Assembly: GCA_964432115.1 (NCBI GenBank)
Contig: CAYSMC010000018.1
Coordinates: 1-15,273 of the forward strand
DNA: 15,273 bases
Reading direction: 5' to 3'
DNA from: JAAZKO01 sp964432115
Lineage (GTDB): Bacteria; Patescibacteriota; Microgenomatia; UBA1400; PJMF01
Below, in pieces: positions 8,407 to 14,784 of this stretch. The position numbers and the translations under genes are program-made. Within the stretch, counting starts at the first letter, position 1. Each line of letters opens with the position of its first letter. A model generated the notes under the pieces. That model was given only the letters and a program-made list of their open reading frames with translations, was not told where the DNA came from and ran no database searches.

Positions 8407-9627
8407 TTAAAACAAGCTCTCAATTGCTTTATGCACTGCTGGTAAACCCTCTCCAGTGATAGCGCTAAATATCAGTAATGAAACTTTTTCTTTTTTAAAA
8501 TCAGTCCTAAACTGCTTAATTTCCTCTGGACTGTAAAGATCAGTTTTGTTCAGGGTTACAATAAATGCTTTGTTTAGTAATTGAGGATCGTGTTGTTTGA
8601 GTTCTAAAGTTAAATCTTGATATTGCTTCCACAGCAAGTCACTTTTCTTTTTGTTTGACAGTGACTGGTCAAAAATCTGACTTTCTTCCAAAAATAACAC
8701 ATACATTAGCGCCTGACAGTTTTCAATATGGCGCAAAAAATCATGACCTAAACCCCTGCCTTGACTGGCCCCCTCAATTAGACCAGGTATATCAGCCACA
8801 ATAATTTCTTGGGTGTTTTTTTTCAACTGCATGATACCCAAATTGGGTTCCAGAGTAGTAAAGGGATAACTAGCAATTTTGGGATTGGCTGCAGTAACTT
8901 TGGATAAAAAAGTACTTTTACCAGCGTTGGGAAAACCCACTAAAGCTAAGTCTGCTAATAATTTTAATTCGATTTTAACTAATTTTTGTTCAGCAAAAGT
9001 ACCGTGCTCGGCTTCTCTTGGTGTAGTTTTTTGACTACTTTTAAATCTAGTATTACCTCGACCACCAAAACCCCCTTGACACAATACTAATTGTTGACCA
9101 TCTTCCATCAATTGACAAATTTCTTCGGCTTCGGCTAAGGGTTCTATTTCATCAGGCTCTAGGTACAAGTTGCTATTAGCCACATCATAATCAATGAAAT
9201 AACGCTGTCGTTCTATATTGCTTCCTGGAGGCACTTGACCAGCTTGAAAATCGGCAGATCGTAGCAAACGCTGACTACCATCCTCATTAACAAAACCATA
9301 ACGTTGTCGGCGATAAGCACTAGTCTGGTTTTCTGCTAATAAAGTAATAGTGGTGCCGACTGGCACTTCAATTATTTTATCTTCACCCTTTTGCCCGTGC
9401 TGTTTGCGCTTAGAACCTGGCTGTCCTGGCTCTGCCGCGATTTCTTTGATGCCTGCGTAGGGGCGGAGGGTTGACAGTGAACGCTGAGCACGAATAATAA
9501 TTGAGCCACCATCTCCTCCATCACCACCATCTGGACCACCTTTTGGCACATGTTTCTCACGACGAAATGAAATTTTACCTCGACCACCGTCGCCGGCAAC
9601 TAACTTAAGAGTGACAAGATCAATCAT
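8407..9627 (-). CDS. obg: Obg-family GTPase
   Basis: 406 residues. The Gly-rich Obg domain starts at residue 1 (AGDGGRGKISFRRE, GGPDGGDGGDGG) and is followed by a G domain with P-loop GFPNAGKST (231-239), switch residues FTT (256-258), DIPGLIEGAS (279-288), NKTD (360-363) and SAITGEG (388-394). Known of the family: a slow GTPase that binds the 50S ribosomal subunit and acts in late ribosome assembly and stress signalling in the cytoplasm. The protein ends right after the G domain, so the optional C-terminal OCT domain is absent. The Obg domain is longer than usual: between VPVGT (88-92) and the GQQLVLCQGG strand (about 177-186) lie about 85 residues where roughly 20 are typical, an insertion of about 65. 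It is the last gene of the rho operon; an AAGG Shine-Dalgarno lies in the 10-bp gap after the M23 gene. Confidence 0.96.
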   Translation of the reverse strand: MIDLVTLKLVAGDGGRGKISFRREKHVPKGGPDGGDGGDGGSIIIRAQRSLSTLRPYAGIKEIAAEPGQPGSKRKQHGQKGEDKIIEVPVGTTITLLAENQTSAYRRQRYGFVNEDGSQRLLRSADFQAGQVPPGSNIERQRYFIDYDVANSNLYLEPDEIEPLAEAEEICQLMEDGQQLVLCQGGFGGRGNTRFKSSQKTTPREAEHGTFAEQKLVKIELKLLADLALVGFPNAGKSTFLSKVTAANPKIASYPFTTLEPNLGIMQLKKNTQEIIVADIPGLIEGASQGRGLGHDFLRHIENCQALMYVLFLEESQIFDQSLSNKKKSDLLWKQYQDLTLELKQHDPQLLNKAFIVTLNKTDLYSPEEIKQFRTDFKKEKVSLLIFSAITGEGLPAVHKAIESLF

Positions 9628-9637
9628 GAAAATTACC

Positions 9638-10810
9638 TTATCTTAAAAAATTAAATGGATTTTGTAGGGCTCCTCCCTGACGAATTTCAAAGTGCAAGTG
9701 AGTACCCGTACTTCGACCGGTGCTACCCATTTGACCAATCACATCACCACGACCAACTCGCTGACCAACTCTAACCTGCACCACACTCAAGTGAGCATAA
9801 AGAGTAACAAAGCCGTTGCCATGATCAATCATCACTCGATTACCATAACCATAACCATCCACCCAACCAGCTACAGAAATTATTCCAGCATCCGCAGCCA
9901 AAATTGGACCGCCAGCAGTATTAGAAATATCAATCGCTTTATGATAAAAAGTATAACCTTGACTAATGCCGCCGCTGGCTGGCCACAGAAAACTACCAGT
10001 GGCCGAAACAGTGCCTGCATCTGGAGTTAAAACACCAAAACTACTACGAGAAGTAGCAACTCTAGAGACTGGTGCGGCTGGTGGTTTGCCCTCAGGCACC
10101 ATTAAAAATTGCCCTGCCACTAAATCAAAAGTTTCATCATTCAAAAATTCATTAAAAGGATAGTCAACAATCATCTGCACTTGAGAACCACTCAAACCAT
10201 ATTTTTTACCAATCGAATAGATGGTATCTCCTCTCGCCACCTTATGCCTAACGCCATCAACTGGCAAAATTTCTAAAGTTTGTCCAGGTTTTATAGTGCT
10301 TTTTTCGGTCAAATCATTAGCCCACAAAATTGTTTCACTGCGCAAACCATAACGCTCAGCGATACTAGAAATAGTTTCACCTTCTTCAACTACATGACTA
10401 ATAATTTCTCCACCTCGATATTGACGAACTTCTTCAGCCTGATCAGTATAAAAGTCTGGAGCTGTTGCAGTACCAATAGCCAAAATTGGCGTAGCCAAGA
10501 CTAATTGACCCTCAGTAACTTCATCTACAGAATTCAATAAACGTGGACCAAAAATTACCATGATAAAACTCAAGGCAATGGTACCAAAATGTAAAAAAGG
10601 TCGAGTATACTTTCCGCGTTTTTGATGTAGTACGGCCACTAAACCGTCTTTAATTTTTTCAAAAGATCCAAACACCACATAAAGACGAATCTTGCTATAA
10701 GTTCGCAAAAACTGCATAAAAGACTGTAAATCTTTGAAAAAAGACTTAAGTTTTCCTTGCCGGCGCTGGTGTAGATCTCTATTTAACATAATAAGCAAAC
10801 TTTTAGCCAT
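9638..10810 (-). CDS. Membrane-anchored LysM / M23 peptidase
   Basis: 390 residues. A basic cytoplasmic N-terminus of about 70 residues is followed by one transmembrane helix (about 71-91), giving a type II orientation with the rest outside. Two LysM-like modules follow (about 138-183 and 187-239), then a Ser/Pro linker and an M23 domain (about 273-388). The metal and catalytic signature is intact: H290-x3-D294, H340 in YAHLS, and H371/H373 in HLHFE. Known of the family: zinc endopeptidases that cut peptide cross-links of peptidoglycan, with LysM binding GlcNAc polymers. The complete active site suggests a true hydrolase, not an EnvC/NlpD-type activator. The start overlaps the rho stop by 8 bp and lacks a Shine-Dalgarno, which implies translational coupling; an internal ATG seven codons in is a possible alternative start. 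Confidence 0.92.
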   Translation of the reverse strand: MAKSLLIMLNRDLHQRRQGKLKSFFKDLQSFMQFLRTYSKIRLYVVFGSFEKIKDGLVAVLHQKRGKYTRPFLHFGTIALSFIMVIFGPRLLNSVDEVTEGQLVLATPILAIGTATAPDFYTDQAEEVRQYRGGEIISHVVEEGETISSIAERYGLRSETILWANDLTEKSTIKPGQTLEILPVDGVRHKVARGDTIYSIGKKYGLSGSQVQMIVDYPFNEFLNDETFDLVAGQFLMVPEGKPPAAPVSRVATSRSSFGVLTPDAGTVSATGSFLWPASGGISQGYTFYHKAIDISNTAGGPILAADAGIISVAGWVDGYGYGNRVMIDHGNGFVTLYAHLSVVQVRVGQRVGRGDVIGQMGSTGRSTGTHLHFEIRQGGALQNPFNFLR

Positions 10811-12179
10811 TTTTTAGAGAGGCTAAAAATTCTTTATTAGATTTGGTCTTTTTTAGCTTCTCAATCACGGTTGCGGTTCGTTCATCTTTACCCAACATAT
10901 CTAACATGCGATGTAAAGTAATTATAGACTGATAAACAACTGGATCAATTAACAAGTCATCTCGACGAGTACCAGATCGTTGTAAATCAATAGCTGGATA
11001 AATTCTTCTCTCTGCTAAAGAACGTTCTAGATGTAACTCTTGATTACCTGTCCCCTTAAATTCTTCATAAACTAAATCATCCATTCGAGAACCAGTATCA
11101 ACTAAAGCTGTACCAATAATGGTTAAAGAACCTGGTACTTCAAAATTACGAGCTGCTCCAAAGAATTTTTTTGGCGGAAAGAGTGCTGCTGGATCAAATC
11201 CACCAGACAAAGTTCGACCAGAAGTTGGCATAGCTAAATTGTAAGCTCGCGCTAAACGAGTAATTGAGTCGAGTAGAATTAATACATCACGACCTTCTTC
11301 AACCAAGCGCTTAGCCCTTTCGAGAGCCAATTCAGCCACTCGACATTGATTTTGTGCCGATTCATCGAAGTTACTAGCAGCCACTTCACCTTTACCATTA
11401 GTAATTTTTTTAATATGACGATGAATATCGGTTACTTCCTCTGGGCGCTCCCCAACTAATACTGCCATCAAATGAATATCTGGATTATTTTTAGCTACTC
11501 CCAAAGCAATGTCTTTGAGAATAGTAGTTTTTCCGGCTTTTGGTGGAGACACAATCAAGCTGCGTTGTCCCTTGCCAATCGGGGCAATGAGATCGATTAA
11601 ACGCAATGACAATGGTTCAACACCAATCTCTAATTTAATATGTTTATCTGGGAAAACTGGAGTTAAACTCAAAAAATTTCTGCGATCAAGTTGGCGATGT
11701 TCTTCTACTGATCGACCATTAATACTATCAACACGCAGTAAACCCCAGTAACGTTCATTGTCTTTGGGTTGACGAGCTGGTCCACTCACTAAATCACCAG
11801 ACTTTAATCTCAAACGACGAATTTGTGAACTAGCGATATAAACATCGCGTTCCGATTCTGAAAAATCTGGACGCAATACCCCATGACCATCCTTAGAATT
11901 ATCTAAAATGCCAGTCACAATCAAGTCTTGTTCTTGATTTGCTGATTGAGAACTGCCATCGGCAGTTTGATCATTATTATGATCATTATGATCGGTATTA
12001 TTTTTCACCATATTATTGTTTTTATTTTCATTAACCTTGTTTTGTCCACCGACTCGACGTCTAATGACTCGAGTGGTAGATTTACCTTGACTATTTTTTT
12101 GAGTAGCTTGGTTATTATTATTTTCACTGTCAGCTAAGTTAACACTATTAGCTCCAGAATTATCTTGACTGTTTTGCAT
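10803..12179 (-). CDS. rho: Transcription termination factor Rho
   Basis: 458 residues. An Asn/Gln/Ser/Asp-rich region of low complexity (1-84) precedes the RNA-binding OB-fold (about 86-155, including GHGVLRPD and YIASSQIRRLRLKSGD). The ATPase core follows, with Walker A PPKAGKTT (212-219), Walker B LILLDS (300-305) and the LSGGFDP...FFGAARN loop region (324-345). Known of the family: a hexameric RNA-dependent ATPase that translocates along nascent RNA and dissociates RNA polymerase. The conserved core is complete and no key residue is missing. I do not see the usual helical N-terminal Rho_N domain; the disordered-looking tract stands in its place. It is the first gene of the rho-M23-obg operon, and the 700-bp upstream region carries structured RNA signals that could control it. 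Confidence 0.97.
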   Translation of the reverse strand: MQNSQDNSGANSVNLADSENNNNQATQKNSQGKSTTRVIRRRVGGQNKVNENKNNNMVKNNTDHNDHNNDQTADGSSQSANQEQDLIVTGILDNSKDGHGVLRPDFSESERDVYIASSQIRRLRLKSGDLVSGPARQPKDNERYWGLLRVDSINGRSVEEHRQLDRRNFLSLTPVFPDKHIKLEIGVEPLSLRLIDLIAPIGKGQRSLIVSPPKAGKTTILKDIALGVAKNNPDIHLMAVLVGERPEEVTDIHRHIKKITNGKGEVAASNFDESAQNQCRVAELALERAKRLVEEGRDVLILLDSITRLARAYNLAMPTSGRTLSGGFDPAALFPPKKFFGAARNFEVPGSLTIIGTALVDTGSRMDDLVYEEFKGTGNQELHLERSLAERRIYPAIDLQRSGTRRDDLLIDPVVYQSIITLHRMLDMLGKDERTATVIEKLKKTKSNKEFLASLKNG

Positions 12180-12271
12180 AAAATTACTTTCTAATAAATA
12201 AATGTCATGGCTTGAAAAATAGATAAGAAAAAAGGGGCATCACTATTAATTTAAAACTGAAAATCAACTGG

Positions 12272-12300
12272 ATTATGACAAATAACTGGGTAAAAATCAA
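12272..12300 (-). promoter_or_regulatory. Putative proximal rho promoter
   Basis: On the minus strand, TTGATT (12300-12295), a 17-bp spacer and CATAAT (12277-12272) form a plausible sigma70-type promoter. It would give a leader of about 85 nt before the rho ATG and lies downstream of the hairpin at 12324-12388, so it would escape that terminator. Confidence 0.4.
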
Positions 12301-12323
12301 GACCAATGATTCATAATCGCTTG

Positions 12324-12388
12324 AAAAAAGAACTTTCTGCGGAGTCTCGGTAGCCTGCCCAACGACCGAGATTCCACAAAAAGTTCTT
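12324..12388 (-). terminator. Long hairpin plus U6 upstream of rho: terminator or attenuator
   Basis: On the minus strand a 16-bp outer stem (12388-12373 with 12343-12328), a single A/C mismatch and a 7-bp inner stem (12371-12365 with 12351-12345) enclose a 13-nt loop, followed by six U (12329-12324). Two positions of the outer stem (12337/12379 and 12340/12376) are G-U pairs on the minus strand but C/A mismatches on the plus strand, and the U-run is only on the minus side, so the minus strand is the better reading. It lies about 145 nt before rho. Confidence 0.8.
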
Positions 12389-12408
12389 GTGGTGGCAGTT
12401 CTACTCGA
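12347..12408 (-). promoter_or_regulatory. Alternative helix competing with the rho-leader hairpin
   Basis: On the minus strand TCGAGTAGAACTGCC (12408-12394) can pair with GGCAGGCTACCGA (12359-12347): twelve pairs with small bulges. This uses the loop and most of the inner 3' arm of the terminator hairpin, so the two folds exclude each other, as antiterminator and terminator do in attenuators. CTGCC with the loop GGCAG could alternatively form a pseudoknot on the finished hairpin. Confidence 0.5.
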
Positions 12409-12410
12409 CT

Positions 12411-12438
12411 TTGATACTTTATGATCTATTTTTATAGT
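12411..12438 (+). promoter_or_regulatory. Putative promoter of an intergenic plus-strand RNA
   Basis: TTGATA (12411-12416), a 16-bp spacer and TATAGT (12433-12438) on the plus strand. Expected start is near 12445. An inverted repeat, TTAAGCTA (12439-12446) with TAGCTTAA (12473-12480), overlaps the start and might be an operator or an RNA stem. Confidence 0.4.
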
Positions 12439-12444
12439 TTAAGC

Positions 12445-12634
12445 TAGAATTGTCAAAAAAGACAAAAAATGATAGCTTAATAATCGATCAGTTGTTGATT
12501 TATTTCAACAACGACAGGATTACATTGTTATTTGTGAATCATCAGCGGTAACAATGTTCTCAACAATCCATTCTGTTTAGGTTCTTGACTGCCTAAAAAC
12601 GCAAGACTTAAACGGGATGGATTTTTTTGTTTTT
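12445..12634 (+). ncRNA. Candidate structured small RNA of about 185 nt, family unknown
   Basis: No credible protein is encoded here. From the promoter-like element onward the plus strand has a perfect 8-bp hairpin (12491-12498 with 12505-12512), a perfect 9-bp hairpin (12522-12530 with 12549-12557, 18-nt loop) and a 22-bp terminator hairpin followed by a T-run. The terminator stem keeps three G-U pairs on the plus strand that would be A/C mismatches on the minus strand. It does not show the conserved cores I know for SRP RNA, tmRNA or RNase P RNA. The length is near that of 6S RNA, but the 5' and 3' ends do not pair as 6S ends do. It lies between two minus-strand genes, so it would be free-standing. 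Confidence 0.45.
12565..12628 (+). terminator. Intrinsic terminator on the plus strand inside the rho-radA gap
   Basis: A 15-bp stem (12565-12579 with 12609-12623), extended by about seven pairs with one bulge (to 12587/12602), closes a 14-nt loop and runs into seven T (12622-12628), then more T after one G. TTTAGG (12576-12581) can alternatively pair with CCTAAA (12592-12597). No plus-strand protein gene precedes it, which is why a small RNA is proposed. Confidence 0.78.
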
Positions 12635-12697
12635 AAACATAAAGCCTAAAAACAAGCAAAAATCCCTTATTGCTATTAAAGTACCAAAACTAAATTA

Positions 12698-12725
12698 ATT
12701 TTAGCAGTTTTTATAACTTTGACAA
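12698..12725 (-). promoter_or_regulatory. Putative distal promoter reading toward rho
   Basis: On the minus strand TTGTCA (12725-12720), a 16-bp spacer and TAAAAT (12703-12698). A transcript from about 12691 would run through the plus-strand RNA region in antisense and reach the hairpin at 12388-12324 after about 300 nt. Confidence 0.45.
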
Positions 12726-12879
12726 GCATTAAAACAATCCTATAATAATTAAAAGAGCTTTTTTTAGCTATCCTATATTAATATTTTTAAATAAAAACCA
12801 GATCATAAAATAAAGTTTTCCACAATCAATATAAAATCTTATCTATTTGGGAAAAACCTGGGAAAACCTAAAAAAATGG

Positions 12880-14250
12880 CTATAAAGCTTTAATTACTTG
12901 ACTAATGTGGCGATGACTTTTAGCTGAAATAATGTTAGTAAAACCTAGGCGTTTTGCCTCTTTAACTCGTCGATCAAAATAAGCTACTGGTCTAATCTCC
13001 CCCAACAAACCAATTTCCCCAATAAACACTGTTTTTTGCGGAATTTTTTTTGCTGACAGCGAACTCGCGATCGCTACCGCTAAACCCAAATCCACTGCTG
13101 GCTCACTCAATTTAAAACCACCTGCCGCAGAAACGAACACATCATAATTACTGAGAGCTAAACGAGCATGTTTTTGCAAGACTGCCGTTAATACTTGAAT
13201 GCGACTAATATCAATACCTCGTCCCACTCGCCTCGGCATGGCCAATTGACTCGACACCACTAAAGCTTGCACTTCTGTCAATAGCGGTCTGGTGCCTTCC
13301 ATCACACAAATTGTAGTAGCGCCACTGACCGCTTGTTTTTGATTTTCCAAAAACAACTCACTGGGATTATTCACCTCATTCAGTCCCCAATCGACCGCTT
13401 GAAAAATCCCGACTTCATCACTGGCCCCAAAGCGATTTTTTAGCGACCGTAGAATGCGCAACTGGCCAGAACGCTCACCTTCCATTAATAATACTGTATC
13501 AACCATGTGTTCTAAAATCTTAGGACCAGCAATAGCTCCGTCTTTAGTAATGTGCCCTACCAAAAACGTCGGTATTCCTTGACCTTTAGCCTGATCAATA
13601 AAACGCGAACTACATTCTCTAATTTGCCCAACGCTGCCACTAGCTCCAGTCAGATCGCTAGTGGTTATTGATTGAATACTATCCACAATAACTAAGCTGG
13701 GGGTTTTATTAGCCATCAGTGCAGTGACTTCGTCCACATTACTGCTGGTAATAAATTGTAAAGCCCGGTTGAGCTTCTCACGTAAATTTTTACTTTGACT
13801 ATTTTTGAGCATTCGTTCGATACGTAAACTGATTTGATTGGGGCTTTCTTCACCGCAAACATAAAAGATGTTTAATTGCTCCTTGCTTTTCGCGAGCATT
13901 GCCAAAACCATTTGAGTTAACAGCGTTGATTTGCCGATTCCCGGTTCGCCACCAATCAAAATTGTCATCCCTGCCACTAAACCACCGCCTAAAACCCTAT
14001 CCAACTCTCCAATATTAGTTAAAAAACGCTGTTTTGCTTCGCTGAGACGCTCGACTTGAGAAAAATTTAGGATTTTTTTACTTAAAACTGCTTTAGATAA
14101 ATTGGTTGAAGCCTTCTGCTTCGTTTTGTGACTAATCATTTCTTCAACCAAAGTGTTCCATTGTTGACAATTTGTACATTGTCCCTGCCACTTTGCATAA
14201 CTTGCTCCACAGTTTTGACAAACAAATTGAGTTTCTAGTGTTTTTGCCAT
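12880..14250 (-). CDS. radA: DNA recombination/repair protein RadA (Sms)
   Basis: 456 residues, the usual length. An N-terminal C4 zinc finger (C11, C14, C25, C28) is followed by the RecA-like ATPase with Walker A GEPGIGKS (101-108), Walker B LVIVDS (186-191) and the RadA-specific KNRFG motif (271-275), then a Lon-protease-like C-terminal domain (about 300-456). Known of the family: a hexameric helicase that drives branch migration at recombination intermediates together with RecA, in the cytoplasm. All key motifs are intact. Its Shine-Dalgarno (AAAGGAG, about 12 nt before ATG) lies in the last codons of the upstream nucleotidyltransferase gene, 9 bp away, so the two are probably one transcript. 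No strong terminator is seen directly after the gene. Confidence 0.97.
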   Translation of the reverse strand: MAKTLETQFVCQNCGASYAKWQGQCTNCQQWNTLVEEMISHKTKQKASTNLSKAVLSKKILNFSQVERLSEAKQRFLTNIGELDRVLGGGLVAGMTILIGGEPGIGKSTLLTQMVLAMLAKSKEQLNIFYVCGEESPNQISLRIERMLKNSQSKNLREKLNRALQFITSSNVDEVTALMANKTPSLVIVDSIQSITTSDLTGASGSVGQIRECSSRFIDQAKGQGIPTFLVGHITKDGAIAGPKILEHMVDTVLLMEGERSGQLRILRSLKNRFGASDEVGIFQAVDWGLNEVNNPSELFLENQKQAVSGATTICVMEGTRPLLTEVQALVVSSQLAMPRRVGRGIDISRIQVLTAVLQKHARLALSNYDVFVSAAGGFKLSEPAVDLGLAVAIASSLSAKKIPQKTVFIGEIGLLGEIRPVAYFDRRVKEAKRLGFTNIISAKSHRHISQVIKAL

Positions 14251-14259
14251 TGTCGGTAA

Positions 14260-14742
14260 TTACTCCTTTTTAGTTTTTCTATTGTTAATTAACTTGCTAC
14301 TAGAAAATTGGGGATTAAATTGACGCACCACTTTCATTTGACCACCAACGGCTTTTAGCTCATTTTTTTTTAAAGCTAAAAATGGCGTGTGACTAGAAAC
14401 TGCTAGATAATCTGGTTTAATTGCTGTCAACCATGCTCTTCTTGATGTAACTTGACCAAAATCTTCGGGTAAAATAAAAATTACGTCAGCTAAACCCCAT
14501 TTTTGTAAATTAGCTTTGCGCTCAAGTGCAGAGTGGATTGGCCTACCCTTGCCCTTCATTTTTTGAACACGTTGGTCACTCTCCAAACCAATTAGTAAAA
14601 TTTTACCCAGTTTTTTGGCCGCTTGTAAAAATTGTCGATGTTCTCGATGCAAAACATCAAAAACACCTGTTACTAGAGTTAATTGGCTATGGCTGCGCTT
14701 TCTAATGCGCAAAATAGTGGCTAATTCTTCTGGTAAGTCCAT
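14260..14742 (-). CDS. Cytidylyltransferase-like (RfaE/TagD-type) protein
   Basis: 160 residues. The N-terminal nucleotidyltransferase signature TGVFDVLHREH (25-35) is followed by LIGLESDQRVQKMKGKGRP (about 50-68) and a late SSSKLI (147-152), the order found in RfaE C-terminal domain, TagD and FAD-synthetase-like enzymes. Known of the family: transfer of a nucleotidyl group from CTP or ATP to a phosphorylated sugar, polyol or FMN, with both His of HxGH contacting the triphosphate. Here the motif reads HREH: both His remain, but the usual Gly is Glu. Substrate unknown. It is upstream of radA on the same strand and divergent from the yvcK-like gene by 42 bp. A -10-like TAGAAT ends 6 nt before the ATG, so the transcript may be nearly leaderless. 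Confidence 0.82.
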   Translation of the reverse strand: MDLPEELATILRIRKRSHSQLTLVTGVFDVLHREHRQFLQAAKKLGKILLIGLESDQRVQKMKGKGRPIHSALERKANLQKWGLADVIFILPEDFGQVTSRRAWLTAIKPDYLAVSSHTPFLALKKNELKAVGGQMKVVRQFNPQFSSSKLINNRKTKKE

Positions 14743-14784
14743 AAGCCTATTCTAACCAATGATCTGTTAAAATAAAAAGGCAAA
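14743..14784. promoter_or_regulatory. 42-bp divergent promoter region
   Basis: Very short gap between two divergent starts. The minus strand has TAGAAT (14754-14749), the plus strand TAAAAT (14768-14773) and AAAGG (14776-14780) before the ATG. Neither -10 has a good -35. Predicted starts fall at or within a few nt of the ATGs. Confidence 0.35.

Larger units (their letters stand above)
12180..12879. other. 700-bp intergenic region, rho to radA
   Basis: This is by far the largest gap in an otherwise compact window. It holds the hairpins and promoter-like elements listed separately. The remainder (12635-12690 and 12730-12879) is very AT-rich. It contains one TTTTCCACA (12816-12824), which fits the DnaA-box consensus, and a small direct repeat (GGGAAAAACCT at 12849-12859, GGGAAAACCT at 12860-12869). 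I see no tRNA, no rRNA and no convincing small ORF. Confidence 0.7.

Noticed and set aside
9692..10030. Plus-strand ORF of 112 residues opposite the M23 gene
   Set aside because: His/Thr/Ser/Asn-rich shadow translation of the catalytic domain region; the minus strand encodes an intact M23 active site.
12324..12691. tmRNA, RNase P RNA, SRP RNA or a known riboswitch in the rho-radA gap
   Set aside because: I looked for the conserved cores of these RNAs (tRNA-like ends and tag ORF, the GAGGAAAGUCC-type P4 core, the SRP tetraloop region, common riboswitch motifs) on both strands and found none. A covariance search is still needed.
12700..12879. Replication origin
   Set aside because: The stretch is AT-rich and has one TTTTCCACA, but no cluster of DnaA boxes and no dnaA, dnaN or rpmH nearby.
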